The notes under the pieces: model-generated
The model's input: the letters and a program-made list of their open reading frames with translations, nothing else
What the model was told of the DNA's origin: nothing
Databases searched by the model: none
In this document: positions 22,190 to 35,228 of the stretch, in pieces
Layout of the letters: each line of letters begins with the position of its first letter
Numbering within the stretch: the stretch's first letter is position 1
Assembly: GCA_029582155.1 (NCBI GenBank)
Contig: CM055899.1
Location: 54,641,853 to 54,705,852, forward strand
Reading direction: 5' to 3'
Origin: Panopea generosa
Taxonomy: Eukaryota > Mollusca > Bivalvia > Adapedonta > Hiatellidae
Length of the DNA: 64,000 bases
Program-made: the position numbers and the translations under genes

Positions 22190-22915
22190 TGCTTCTAAAT
22201 CTCGCGGTTTGGGACTGGGATGAAGCCCAGTTCATTAAATCTGTATAAGAAAAATCTGACAAAAAACGTTATATCTTATGACTGAATAGACTTCTGCGAT
22301 TTTTTTTTATGTGATATGATGTTGCTGACACAACGGTTAATATCCGTGTGAACTTCATGGTCCCCTACCTTCCATCCCCCCACACCCCCTCCTGCGTATG
22401 ATTATTAACATTCTTTATGAAAATTGTGACTTTCTTGTCCCCCAGTTGGGAGTGGGGCTACTTTATTAAATCTATATAAGAGAAATAGACAAAAACCATC
22501 ATTTCTGATGACTGAATAGTTTTTGAATGGTTTTTGGTGTAATTTTTGAGTGTCCCACTCCCACTGTAACCTTGGTCCAAAACAGTCAAATTTAAAGCAA
22601 ACTTTAAAAATCTTTTTTATTATAGGAAGCACTAGAAAACAAATTTCAAGCATAGTTAATGAGGCCTAGGAGTCCGTCATAAAAACTGTGATTTTCATGT
22701 CCTCGGGTGTCATGGTTTGACCCTTGCGGTAGGTACTACTTGCCTAAATCTGTATAAGTGTGATGTCATTTGTTGATGCAGATCGTGAGATGTTCAAAAT
22801 CCTTGTTTGGATTTTTGCCGCTTTCCGAAAGACAAAATATGGAAAATAAGTTCATATAGCTTTATGTCATCAAGGATAATCAGGTGACCATTAAGGCCCA
22901 TGGGCCTCTTGTTAT
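22190..22915 (+). repeat. Three diverged ~240-bp units ending in a GGCCCATGGGCC palindrome
   Basis: The sentence around TTAAATCTGTATAAG (variants ATTAAATCTATATAAGAG and CTAAATCTGTATAAGTG) recurs at about 22234, 22466 and 22745, each time after a G-rich 'CCCAGTT' or 'GGGTG' segment. The right end is CAGGTGACCATTAAGGCCCA followed by TGGGCCTCTTGTT. The palindrome AGGCCCATGGGCCT is at 22894-22907. I recall this closing word as frequent in molluscan repeats; the parent element is not identified. Confidence 0.6.
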
Positions 22916-23164
22916 GAAAAGTGATGTCCTGTTATATGTATGTACAATGATAATATCATAATAAAAGAATAAACCTACACTTTTGCAGATTAATCTACAA
23001 ATAATGCAGCTTGTTGGTGGCAAAATGTCACAAAAGGAATAGTGTACATGGCTGCAATATTAAAATCAAAGGTATGAAAGGCCTTAAGGAAGGCATGGTG
23101 TTTGTGTTAATTCGAAAATGTAGGTTCGGAAATTAGAAAACTTAGTTAGATTTCTGAAATGTTA

Positions 23165-23474
23165 AGTAAGAAGGCAATTCATTGGGATTTAGAAAAGAAT
23201 GCGGTGTGTTTGATATTTCTTTTGTGTATCTATATAAATAATCTCCTGCATACAAAACAGAGTCCATATCAATACTTTCCAACAGTAGCTATCAAACGGT
23301 TTTAATAACGCATTTGCAAAAAAATGCCAAACAACATGGTACACACTGTCTTCCCTGTGAAAATTTACTGAATATTCGATGGCCCTGGTGAAAATTGCCA
23401 TTTACAGGGAATTTTGTAAACTGGTAACGTGGTGGTCCAGGATTCCTTTCCACATCTCCACATAAAATCAACAT
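23165..23474 (-). pseudogene. 2A-like peptide plus decayed cysteine-protease-like domain
   Basis: From about 23474 leftward the frame reads MLILCGDVERNPGP, a full D-V-E-x-N-P-G-P ribosome-skipping 2A motif (codons 23433-23474) preceded by the usual short hydrophobic run. Next come HQGHRIFSKFSQGRQCVPCC and LAFFCKCVIK, with the 'SxGxQC...LAFL' look of transposon- or virus-borne OTU/tegument-type cysteine proteases, in which the Cys after GxQ would be the nucleophile. The domain then shifts frame: DSVLYAGDYLYRY, matching the family's 'DxVLxxGDxLYxxI' step, is in a third frame near 23205-23245. At least two frameshifts therefore break it. 2A peptides are common at the start of invertebrate retrotransposon and transposon proteins. 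The protease assignment is from motif memory and is less sure than the 2A call. Confidence 0.6.
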
Positions 23475-24120
23475 AAAATTATCAACTTGAACAACCTATA
23501 TGAAAGCTTAACAAAAAAACCTTCATATTCTGACGTTTGACTTTTTGATAGATAATTGATCGACACATAAATACTACCAATTTTACATCTCCACTGCTCA
23601 ATATCTTTCCCCATTATTTCATAAAAAAAAGAAGGATGTACCGCTTTAAAGTGCCTTTTAATAATGTGCAAACAATCACCAATAATGAATGATTTATTGT
23701 TTATTAAAAAAAAAGTTAAATTCTTGAAAAAACACAAATATACAATTCAAATGAGTCATCTGAACTCTTAACTTGTCCAACTCCTCAAGCAAGAATTTCA
23801 ACGTTTCAGCTCCAGATATACATTATGCTTTAACTTGAACTCCAGATTATGTTTTTCCATTGATCATCTTCAGGCTGGCAATCATATATTTTGTGCTACA
23901 ACTCCAGTCAATTTTAATATCTCCAGTCCGTCGTAAATTTTGCATTTGTAAATCTATACATCCGTAAAATGAGTATATAGTGATATATGTTTCCATTCTA
24001 TATATTTAATAGAACTCAACTGAGGTCGAAAAAAAAGGCGATTGTGTTGCTATAAATTTGGACGTCAAAAAGTGATAAATTAAAATCCATGTTGAAATTT
24101 ATATATAAAGACAACTGGTT
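23475..24120. other. Gene-free spacer upstream of the 2A relic
   Basis: Nothing recognised; an open frame at 23468-23737 on the minus strand may be decayed sequence upstream of the 2A relic but shows no domain. Confidence 0.4.
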
Positions 24121-24125
24121 AGTTA

Positions 24126-24235
24126 TTAGGTCAAAATTTCAAATCTGGTTCCTAGGTTTTGTCGAACGCCCCATAATTAGTTACTATATAGATACTAGTA
24201 AACATATAACCCATAGCGTGCTTTCATATATATAT
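24126..24235 (+). repeat. Dispersed repeat, copy 1
   Basis: GGTCAAAATTTCAAATCTGG, then TTTTGTCGAACGCCCCATAA and TTAGTTACTATATAGATA match the segment at 35229-35320 with few differences, and both run into a TATATA-rich tail. Confidence 0.7.
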
Positions 24236-24410
24236 GCATATATATGCCTCGTAACTCAACTTATATGCTGTTTCCTTCTGAGACCGACTTGTGGATATTT
24301 GGTACATACGACAACGTAAGCGGAAATATAGCGATTATGTGATGCATCAATTGTGGGGTCCTGTATAGAACCCGCTTTCTCAAAGAAATAGTAGGAACAT
24401 AGACGTATGA

Positions 24411-24440
24411 GCGGGGGTGGGGGGGGGGGGTGGGGGCGCC
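24411..24440 (+). other. G-run, possible quadruplex
   Basis: G runs of 5, about 12 and 5 are separated by single T residues. Long runs can supply the four G-tracts of a quadruplex; no functional context is visible. Confidence 0.5.
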
Positions 24441-24444
24441 ATCA

Positions 24445-25640
24445 TGCATTTGGTGCTTGTCCTGTATAATTTAGGTACCTATCGTGTGGTCTCCATGCCG
24501 TTGGTGCTTTTCTTATGTAATTTAAGTACCAAACGTGTGGTTCTCATGTTGTTAGTTCTTTAATTGTGTAATTTAGGTACCAATCGTGTGCATATCATTA
24601 AGTTGGTGCTTGTCTTGTGTAATACAGGTACCAAGCGTGTGCATATTATGCTGTTGGTGCCTATCTTGGGTATTTTAGGTATCAAATGTGTGGTTCTCTT
24701 ATGCGATTGTTGACTGACTTGTGTATTTTAAGTACCATACACGTGCTTATCATGCAAATAAGGCTTGTCGTTTGCAATTTAGGCATCAAACGTGTGTTTA
24801 TCATGCAGTTAGTACTTACCTTGTGTTATTTAGGCATCAAACGTGTGCTTACCATGCAGTTAGTGCTTGCCTTGTGTTATTTAGGCGCCAAACGTGTGCT
24901 TATCATGCAGTTAGTGCTTGCCTTGTGTTATTTAGGTAGCAAACGTGTGCTTATCATGCAGTTAATGCTTGCCTTGTGTTATATAGGTACCAAACGTGTG
25001 CTTATCATGCAGTTAGTGATTGCCTTGTGTAATTTAGGTACCAAACGTGTGGACCTGACACCGTTGGTGCTTGTCTTGTCTATTTTAGGTACCAAACGTT
25101 TGTTTTTCATTTCGTTGGTGCTTCTACTGTGTAACTTAGGTACCAAACACGTGCTTATCATGTAAGTAGCGCTTGTCTTATGTAATTAAGGTACCAAAAG
25201 TGTTATTGATGCTTTGTGTTATGTAGGTACCAAACGTGTGCTTATCATGCAGTTGGTGCTTGTCGTTATTAATTTTCCTTCTTAACGTTTGTTTCTCATT
25301 CCGTTTATGCTTTAATTGTATAATAGGGACCAAACGTGTGCTTAGCATGCAGTTTGTGTTTGTCTTATGTATTGTAGGTACCAAACGTGTGGTTCTCATT
25401 CCGTTGGTGATTTTATTGTATAATTTAGGTACCAAATGTGTGGTTTTCAAGTAGTTGGTTCTTGTCTTGTGTTATTTAAGTACCAAATACGTGCTTATCA
25501 TGCAGGTAGCGCTTGTCTTATGTAAAAATTGGTACTAAACGTGTGATTCTCATGTCATTGATGCATGTGTTTATCATACAGTTGGTGATTGTCTCGTGTA
25601 GTTAAGGTACTAAACGTGTGGATCTCACGTCGTTGGTGAT
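24445..25640 (+). repeat. 51-bp minisatellite, about 22 units
   Basis: TTTAGGTACCAAACGTGTG recurs at 51-bp spacing (for example 24781, 24832 and 24883), followed by CTTATCATGCAGTTAGTGCT and TGCCTTGTGTTA. The centre (24770-25040) is most uniform. As 51 is 17 codons, a 159-residue frame with a MQLVLALCYLGTKRVLI period arises on the plus strand; it is not a gene. Confidence 0.95.
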
Positions 25641-25689
25641 CGAAGTTTTGGTTAACACAAAATATAAGTTTGCCTTTTGTAAAGGTTAC

Positions 25690-25830
25690 TAACATTTCCC
25701 TTAAGCGCCTGATTCGTGGAGTGCTTGGTACATAGAGCATCGGACCGATTGGGGAGACGCGGATTCGATACCCCGCCACGGCTATGTGTAATGTCTTTGA
25801 GCAAGACCTTTTATCCGCATATGTTTAAAT
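25690..25830 (+). repeat. tRNA-derived SINE
   Basis: The head contains TTGGTACATAGAGCATCGGA and a B-box-like GGATTCGATACCC at about 25761. The body GGCTATGTGTAATGTCTTTG and AGCAAGACC matches the SINE at 4735. Confidence 0.65.
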
Positions 25831-25994
25831 AAGTTTAAATAATATTTTTCTCGGTGTAATGAAGTTACCGACGTGTGTTTTTTCATGGTGTTGATTAAGT
25901 CAAAGATACTGGTACTGGTGTGTTTGTGTAGTAAATTTTTGAACACAAAGGTGTATAGGGAGAGAACATAAAAAGAAAAAGTGAAAATGAGGAT

Positions 25995-26250
25995 AAAGTG
26001 ACTTCAAACCCAGGAGTCGCAGGTTCGATCCCCGCTCCTACATAAAAAAAATACTTATCAGTCTTTCGGATGAGACTTTAACAAAAATGGAGATCCCATG
26101 TATCGGTGCTTTTACTGGGCATGTAAAAGACTTGGGAACACTACAAAAGGTATTCTGTGTCTCTGCACTATCATCTAAAACTCTAAAAATTACTAATACT
26201 CTTCTGGAGGCGTCGCCAATAGAGAAAACGGTGACGACGATTAATGGAAA
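25995..26250 (+). repeat. tRNA-derived SINE, second family
   Basis: A tRNA 3' half with B box GCAGGTTCGATCCCCGC (about 26019) leads into GTCTTTCGGATGAGACTTTA, GTATCGGTGCTTTTACTGGG and CATGTAAAAGACTTGGGAAC. The tRNA 5' half is diverged. The body differs from the SINEs at 4735 and 6283, so it is a separate family. Confidence 0.65.
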
Positions 26251-26334
26251 TATCAACAACATGATAAAGTTATGGTATGGAAGAATATTAGAACTCGTAA
26301 GTAATGCCGACAGAGAAAGAAAGATAGGTGATTA

Positions 26335-27292
<958 letters not shown>

Positions 27293-27367
<75 letters not shown>

Positions 27368-27408
27368 TGGGGGGGGGGTGGGAAGCAGGCAGGCAGGCAG
27401 GCAGGCAG
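27293..27408. repeat. Microsatellites (GA)n and (GGCA)n
   Basis: (GA) about 27293-27368 with one GAAA interruption, a G-run at 27369-27378, then GGCAGGCAGGCAGGCA at about 27386-27407. Confidence 0.97.
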
Positions 27409-27482
27409 AGAGGAGAGAATTTAAGAAACATAGGAGGAGCTCCCTTAAGGTAAATCAATTGTTTATTGATTAGTTTTATATA

Positions 27483-27694
27483 CAGTAGAACTTTGATGGC
27501 TCGAACCCGACGGGACTCGACACAATAGTTCGAGCTAAGGGTTGTTCGAGCCAAGCATTGTTTCATTGTTTAACATCAAACCAAATATGTATATGCATTT
27601 ACATCGAAATAGGATTTTGTTTGGGACTAGATAAGTGGTTCGAACTATATATGGTGTTCTAGCCATCCGTGTTCGAGCCAACGAAGTTCTACTG
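27483..27694. mobile_element. pogo/Tigger-like MITE, copy 1 (212 bp)
   Basis: The left end CAGTAGAACTTTGATGGCTC and the complement of the right end, CAGTAGAACTTCGTTGGCTC, agree at 18 of 20 positions and continue into GAAC. TA flanks both sides. CAGTAGAAC-type ends with TA duplications are characteristic of pogo/Tigger elements of the Tc1/mariner superfamily. There is no coding capacity, so mobilisation would need a transposase in trans. Confidence 0.85.
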
Positions 27695-27699
27695 TATAA

Positions 27700-28445
27700 T
27701 CACCTTCTGTAAGTCACTTATTCAAATTATTATGACAACATCCGTAATTGACTAACTGGTTAAAAATGCAAATCTCTACAATAACATAATTGACTTGTTT
27801 ACAAGTAGAGACAACCATAACCTTGTACTTTACTACATGTAAGGAAGCCTTGATATTGATATGAATTATTTTACACATTGTATTGTTATGCAAAGCGTTT
27901 CTGTGTATGTCACATTAACTTTTCACTTTACTGCAGTTAAGGAAATCTTGATATTGATATGAGTGACTTTGCTCAATGTTTTGTTAAATATCTGTTTTAA
28001 AACATATCGCGTGTTTCAATAACGTACAAACATGACATGATCTGTAACAAATAGTTTGATAATGTTTTAGTGTTTACTGTATTAAACATGAAACACTAGA
28101 AGGAATATAAAGCTTTAGATAATTGCGGTGTTACTAATCAAAGCAAAAATATTTTTAAAACTGCTGCGTAATATATCAGCTATATTCACATTTATTAGCT
28201 CACTAAAGTACTTTAAATGGACACGCTTTAATTTACTTTAAACTATTTCTGAAAAGCATATATACTTATTATGTAAAGTTACATTACCATAGCATATGTT
28301 ATGTCTTGGGTTGAAAAAAAGTGCATAACTCTTGTAAATGGTTTAAAAACATTATATTTGACAGATCTTCGACAGCAAGTGCAAATCATATATTAATTTC
28401 TTGAGTTGTATCGAATGATAGAACTTATTCCAAGTATATAAAGAT
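27700..28445. other. Gene-free stretch with a short diverged duplication
   Basis: GGAAGCCTTGATATTGATAT (27841) and GGAAATCTTGATATTGATAT (27941) are similar; nothing else recognised. Confidence 0.5.
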
Positions 28446-28450
28446 GAATA

Positions 28451-28684
28451 CAGTAGAATTTCGATGGATCGAACCCGACGGGACTGAACAAAATAGTTCG
28501 AACGAAGAGTGTCAAAATACATTTAAATATGTTGGCTGGACCTAATTTCTAGTTCAACTCGGTGTTCTAGCCATCGGAGGTAGAATAATATAATTTAGAT
28601 AGTATTTCGATCGGGACCAGATCAGTGGTTCGATCCATGTGTGGTGTTCCAGCCATCCGTGTTCGAGCCAACGAAGTTCTACTG
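28451..28684. mobile_element. pogo/Tigger-like MITE, copy 2 (234 bp)
   Basis: The left end CAGTAGAATTTCGATGGATC and right-end complement CAGTAGAACTTCGTTGGCTC match copy 1, with TA on both sides. Internal CGAACCCGACGGGACT and GTGTTCCAGCCATCCGTG are shared with copies 1 and 3. Confidence 0.85.
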
Positions 28685-28699
28685 TATATATATAACATG

Positions 28700-28830
28700 C
28701 TCTCCGTCTTCCGTGACCTAGTGGTTAATGCGTCTGCCTCGGAAGCGGGAGGTCATTCGTTCGAAGCTGGCATAGCATATACTGCAATCAGACATCAAGG
28801 TGTTAAAAAAGTGACTTTAATAGGATTTCA
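28700..28830 (+). repeat. tRNA-derived SINE head
   Basis: GACCTAGTGGTTAATGCGTC resembles a tRNA A-box region and GTTCGAAGC (about 28760) a B box, separated by CTGCCTCGGAAGCGGGAGG. No cloverleaf is complete. Confidence 0.6.
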
Positions 28831-31800
28831 ACATATGCATGTATTTACGAGCATTTGAGGACTTCATTTTTCAAAAAATCTCAGGGTGTCACTGCACCCT
28901 CTTTTAAAAAAACAACGTGGTCAACCTGCCAGTTATTGTGCATCTAATGTGGGTTTTCATTCATGCTATGAAAAAAAAATCTTAATGGAATTCTTTTTTT
29001 ACCATGGAAATCCTAGACCTTATTTTATATAGAGCAAAGAACACAATTCAACTGTGTTTTTTTGAGACCTAAAGGCGAGCATCTATAATAATAATAATTA
29101 TTGTTGTTGTTTTTATAAAGACTTTCATTTCAACTAGACAATATCAGAGACATATAATCAATTAAGGCACAAACGATACCCTGTCCTCTGGCAGGAAACA
29201 GGTGCGAAAATGGCACATTGTTATCATAACAAAATTCAAGGACTTGTATAAAGTCTTTATAGAATTTTTGAAAAATTACTCAACCGCGATAAGGGAGTCA
29301 TAGAGTCACAACCCCCTATATTGATAATTATAATTAACACGCGTCGTATACGGTAGAGAAATAATAAATTGCAGTAAACATAATTACATGCAACTTTATT
29401 TTGATAAGAATTGTTTATTTAAATAAAAGGAAGTTTTATAGTGTACAAACAGGAAGGAATAAAACTACCTGGTAAATACAATTTTCGTCTCATTAGTGGG
29501 GCGTTATGCACTGTTAATGAATCTAAAAATATTAGTGACATGAATAATTAAATGGGTGAGCTTGTAGGTGAGTGAGTGAATGGAAGAATGAATAAATGAA
29601 TGAAAATATGTAGCAGTTTACAAATATGAAGTATTTAAATGACATAGAATTAGTGATTGATATTAGCGCTGCGGCCTATTTTCGTTTCCGTGACGCGTGA
29701 TCTGCAACTGCATATTGCCTTAAATTAATGCTTTTTTTTAATTAATTCCGTTTAGAAAATATTATCTTTACTTTTGATTTTGTAAAAACATAACTCACCG
29801 ATCAGTCATTGTTTCAAAAATAAATCATTTATTTGTGTAGTATATATTCTTAATTAAAGATGAAGCCTATTTTGTAATTTACATAAATGATACGTTTTTC
29901 GTCATGTTTTCATATTGATGTTATTCAATATTCAATAATTACGCTGTCTTTTTTTATTGTTATACTTTAATAATCTAATTATGAGTTTATCATTCATGTT
30001 GTTTAATCAACTATTTCAATAGCTTTTACAGTACTGCATGACATGGTTGTGGGTATTTTTCGCCGTTTTTGCGAAGGAATGCCCATGAGAAAATGCTTAA
30101 TTCTCAGTAGCTACGCCAGTTTCTATGAATATGTTAACATCACTCGATCAGGTAATAGTTTAGGTTTCGATCGATGTATGTTTCACTAAAATAACAGTTA
30201 TTAATTTAGTAAAACTGGTTTGTGATTCACTGTTGGTGATTTTCTTTCTCTTATAGCGGCCAATAACACGTCTGTGTACTATATTAATAAGTGTATGTTT
30301 TAAACCCCAAACTTTTCTATAAAAAGAAATGGGAGGAGCCTAATTTCAAATGGTGGCACTTTCTTGCAACAATGTTGAATTGGGAGATGTTTTTCTGTAA
30401 AACATAGTAACAAAGTTGTCATTATTTTCAAAAAAAAGTGCAGTTGTAGGGACATATTTTGTCTTTTTAAAAATACCCTTTATTCACAAAAGCTCCCTGA
30501 AACAAAGTAGTAGAAGTCCTTACAAAATTGAAATATCAAGGAAAATTTGCTAAATATTTGAATTTTGAACCCTGTCTGACCCTTGTCACGTGGTGTAAAC
30601 AGCAACACTTGCTTGGAGATGTGTATAACCCACTTTGAGGAGCCATGCAGTGTTTGATATCTCAGAGAAGAATAATGTGTTTGACTTTCAGTTTGTGAAT
30701 TACATGTTTAAGAAGATTAATCTTCATAATATTTCTGCCTTTTTCATATTATAAACAAATGATTATACATTGTAGTTTATGGCTTATCTCAGATACATGC
30801 ATACATGCTTTTTTATTTGGATGCATATAAGTAACTATTCACACTGACCTTGGTTGATCATTGTTTTGAATCTCATAATTCACAATAGTTTCGTTTTGGA
30901 AATAACTTTAAGTTTTGTTTTTTTTAGCAAATAAATGTCATTTTATTGTTTATACAGTTCTTATATCACAGCCTTAAATTAAAACCACTTAGTGCTATAT
31001 AGGTGGCATTGGATGTATGTGTATGCACCATGTACTATGTTCAAAACACAACTTGGCATAATTTAGATCTTGGTTGGTTCAATATTCTTTGCTTTTGTTA
31101 TTACATAATTAAGTAGGAACCAAACTCCTACATTTGAAAACATATTCCAGTATTTTCAGTATCTACGTTTTGTTAAATGACTGTTTCTTTGATTAGGAAA
31201 TGAAAATTCACCTAGCAAAAACTGATGTTGAAATGAAAACAATATCCACATTTATTTTCATCATCATCATCATCAGCATCAATAATCATGTTATCATTTT
31301 CCCCATCTGTGCCTCAATTTTTGTCCTGATTGCCATCTGACAATAAATATTCCTGCAAGTATGTTCTGTTTCTAACTATAGTTATTTTCATCAACATTAA
31401 TTGACCAGTCTGGTGTAACTAAATGATCCTCAAAATCACACTCATTATAATGAAATAAATGGAATAATATACAAAACTGTTCCCTCGAAACCTTCAAAGT
31501 ATTTCCGTGATTTTCTTCCATTTGTAAGTTTTGCCAGGGAAATTGTGAACCTAAATGGAATGGGTCATTCTATTATGTCAAAGGGGTTTCTGTATTTTTC
31601 AATCTTTGTATGTTTTGTCTCACATATAATTGTTTGCCCTTTACTTGTGTCCAAGCAATTTATTTACAATTCATTACAACATGTATGCCTGTTTGATATT
31701 ATAAGTCCATAATAAATAAGATAAACCATTTTTCATAAATAGTTTCATTCTCTCTAAGTAAATAATGTACTAATCCATTGAACTTGACCCAAATAATTTC

Positions 31801-32370
31801 ACTTATCTCTTTGATCATGACCAGAGATGTGTTATATGTAACCCAGCATGATACTGTAAATTGGATGTACCTAATTAGCAATTTTGTTTATTATGCATGC
31901 AGATAAGATGTCCATTGCAATATATTTGAGTGCTGTGTTTGCTGTACTAAATCTGGGGAAACCTTTATTTTAATCCATAATACTGAGGAACCTGCACGTA
32001 CAATAAACATTGTTGCTTAGATTAACTTCCATTATATCAATGAAATATGTTTACAAGAAATTCAGTGTGTGTTAACTTGTAACAGGCAGTATCCTCTATG
32101 GCTATGCTGGTAGTTACAGCTTATGTTGGGCATGAGTATTATCAAATAACTGTAGTAAACTTGTCGGCTGCTAGTGATAAGCCCCGCCTATAATACTGTG
32201 TGTAGGAGCTACCGGCGATGGGCCTTTAATAGTAAAATAACACTCCCAATGTTTTTTTTGCATGTTCACTCTATGTTTAAACGAAGACACGCGATTTCAA
32301 ATGATTAATAACCTTTAAACAAATGTAATTATTCAAAACAGTAACAAATGCGTATGATTTTTCCGCGTGT
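28831..32370. other. 3.5-kb AT-rich stretch without recognised genes
   Basis: Landmarks only: a hairpin AGGGTGTCACTGCACCCT at about 28884, short TAA/TTG runs near 29085-29112, TGAA runs near 29575-29605 and a CATCAT run at about 31259-31275. No exon, RNA or transposon signature was recognised. Confidence 0.5.
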
Positions 32371-32399
32371 GAATCTTATGCCCCCCACGGCAGATCCAC

Positions 32400-34045
32400 A
32401 CGCGTGGACTATCGGGAGTGCGTGCGAATCCAACGTGACACTGGTCAACCCATGCCGAAAAAACGTTCGGACATGTTTCAGCCTACTGGACTGAACGACT
32501 ACCAACAACTACCCATGCATGTTCAAACCCCGTGCGCTACAGCAAAAAGAGTGAAAATAAAATTATTAATGCATATCCGTGCAATTCAACCAAACTCGTC
32601 ATATTTGGTCGATTCTAGGTGCCATATTCAAACCCCTTGCCCAGAGGCCATTTCTTGTCGGAATTTGATGATCTTGGTGTCATGGGGCAGGTATTGAATA
32701 TATCTTAAGATTGCTGTACCTCACTGACCCATGGGCACTCGGTCAATGTCATTCCTGGGGCCTAGAACTGAGGTGGTCACCCTGGCACGTGCGCCATTCT
32801 AAGAGCTATGTGTTATGGGTTCATCTTCATATATGTTGTAGGGAATTTAATTCAGAGCAACTTTTGTCTTTAACTTATATGGCTAACTCAAACCGTCTAG
32901 CCAGTAGAGCCTTAACTCCAACTCAGATACGGTCAGCCGGAGGGCCAAAAGGGCTTGAACCTTAGCCGAGAGGCCATTTCCTGTCCGATTTTTTCAAGTT
33001 GGTATCGTTGGAAAGGTCTTCGTGAGCCTGACAAAGTGGCGTCCAGTTTTGTTAAAAAATCTCAAACCCGTGCACGTGCATGTGCAAAAATAGAAATAAG
33101 GGACCTAGAGAAAAAACAATTAGCTCAATCTCGTCAAATAAAGGCTAGTTTATTTTTACCGTTTCGAAAAATAACTTATACTTTTTCGTATAGCACGGTT
33201 CAAAAATTGGTAACCCGTGACAGAAAATGAGAGGCACGTGCATTGATTTATGTTTCATATATGTTGTAGAACACCTTATTCTCGGCAACTTTATTTCTAA
33301 GAGTGATCAGCTATCTGTCTTCGTTTAGTCCGAAACTGCCCGTGCCAACACGTGCCACTCCCAAAAATGTCGCAAATTTGGGGTGCCATGTTCAAACCCT
33401 GGTACTAACGTTATTCTTGCGACGTTTTTAACCCAGACACAGGGTTCGACAGGTATTGCGTAGCTTTTGAAGTTGGTATATTTGTTAGAAAATCTGACAA
33501 CCAGGGGTCGCCAGCGGGCCTCGAACTTAGGTTATGTTGTAGCACGTGCCGGAAAATGAGAGCTATGTGCATTGAGATCATGTTGATATATGTTGTAGAG
33601 AATTTAATTCTAAGCAACATTTGTTCTTAGAGTGATAAGCTATCTGTCTCCCTGCATACCCGTGCAATTCCAGCGATTTTGTCAAATTTATTTGCCATGT
33701 TCAAACCCTTGCCCAGAGGCCAATTCTTGTCGGAATTTGATGATCTTGGTGTTGTTGGACAGGTATTGAATAGATATTAAGGTTGCCGTACCTCACTGTC
33801 CCGAGAACACTCGGTCGAGTTTTGTTAATTAATCTGAAGCACGTACACGTTCAAAAATTAAATATTATACCTAGAGTCGATTTTTTTTTGCTAGATCTGT
33901 CAAATAAAGACAAGTTTGTTCTTACCATTTTAAAAAATCACTTATACTTTTCTACATTACTGATTTCAAAAGTCGACATTTTGGCCGATTTTTCCATTTT
34001 TTACTATGTTCAACCTCCGTAGAGGCCATATGCCGTACCGCAATG
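32400..34045 (+). repeat. Complex tandem repeat, diverged units of a few hundred bp
   Basis: Three recurring sentences: CCCAGAGGCCATTTCTTGTC plus GGAATTTGATGATCTTGGTG (32640, 33714); ATATATGTTGTAGGGAATTT plus AATTC (about 32830, 33257, 33592); and GTTTTGTTAAAAAATCTCAA (33046, 33818). Order is kept but spacing varies between roughly 330 and 430 bp. It could be the noncoding part of a large transposon. Open frames inside have no domain. Confidence 0.65.
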
Positions 34046-35225
34046 CTAGATAACTATACAAATATCTATTCAAGCCCTTCAACGTGATAGAAAAAATATT
34101 AGGCCCAATGACCTAGACAGGTCATTAAAGGTCATCTGAAAATGACCCGAAATTCATTAAATTTAGTTATTTTTTCCCACAAAAAAGTCATAAACAATAT
34201 CGGAAAATTGTTCATATCTTTGCCATTCATAAACATATCTCTCTGAACGGTTCCATAAGTGTTCCTTTTTGCATGTTATATGGATTTCTATAGATTGCTA
34301 GGGCGAGATATGAAGTTTAAATAGACTTTTTTTTAAATCTGAACGCTTTCTTAAGCTTGGTTTGGAACGGAAATTGAAGATTGACCTTGACCGTGGGGAA
34401 CAAGGTCAATGTCTAGAATTGTTAGGTAGGATGAGATAGGTTCCATGGTAAAGAGTGTATAAAGATCAAGCATAGCAATGTTGAGATATAACATTTTAAA
34501 CATGACCTAAAAAAAAACACACAAAAACAATAACATTTTTGCTTGACGAATATTTTTATAGTGACATGTCCCCTACCTAACACTACATAAACCCCAAGGG
34601 TTGCCCCTAATTACGGATCTCGGACCCTCCTAATTATTGAAATAATTATCATAACTCCTTTACTGAGGGACACAATCATCAAAAAAAAACATAATTTTTT
34701 CCCCCTAACTTTCAAGAACAGTAACTCTGTCAAAACAATAGGGAAAAATAGGGGGAAATCACCTTCGTGGTCCTTATCCATTTATCTTTCTAATGTTACC
34801 TTCAGATTTAACCAGTCATATAGAAATATATATGTCATCGAATTACGTGGTTAAATCGAGTTTTAGGAACTTTGTGTTGTGAGGTTGGGATATCCCCATA
34901 TACCAATATTTTTGGTGATTTATTTTTTGCTGGGTTTATATTGTCCATCCTTGGAGAAATAAAAAACCCAATAACGTTCTGTAACTTTTACTATCCTGAC
35001 ATAGGATGCCCTCAAAGACCTTAACCCAGGACCCATAAACATCATTCAAGTTTTTCAAAGATAACAAGTTTTTAGTTAAGCCTGGGTTTAGGTATCTGAA
35101 TAACCTCTAAATGACCCCTAATTGGCCCCTATACCATCCCTAGGTCAAACCCCTTAACCCAACAATACACCCATAGGTATGCCCTTCTATAAAATTAAAT
35201 TGATGATAGTATCCCTACAACTATT
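34046..35225. other. Gene-free stretch
   Basis: No gene or recognised element. A short palindromic set of GACCTAGACAGGTC and GGTCATTAAAGGTC words at about 34110-34135 is the only local structure. Confidence 0.45.
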
Positions 35226-35228
35226 ATT

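Noticed and set aside
24686-25165. 159-codon plus-strand frame as a gene
   Set aside because: It is the reading of the 51-bp repeat (17-residue period) with no flanking gene structure.
32404-33230. Open frames of 84-97 codons as a small gene cluster
   Set aside because: They lie in a complex repeat and their sequences repeat with it.
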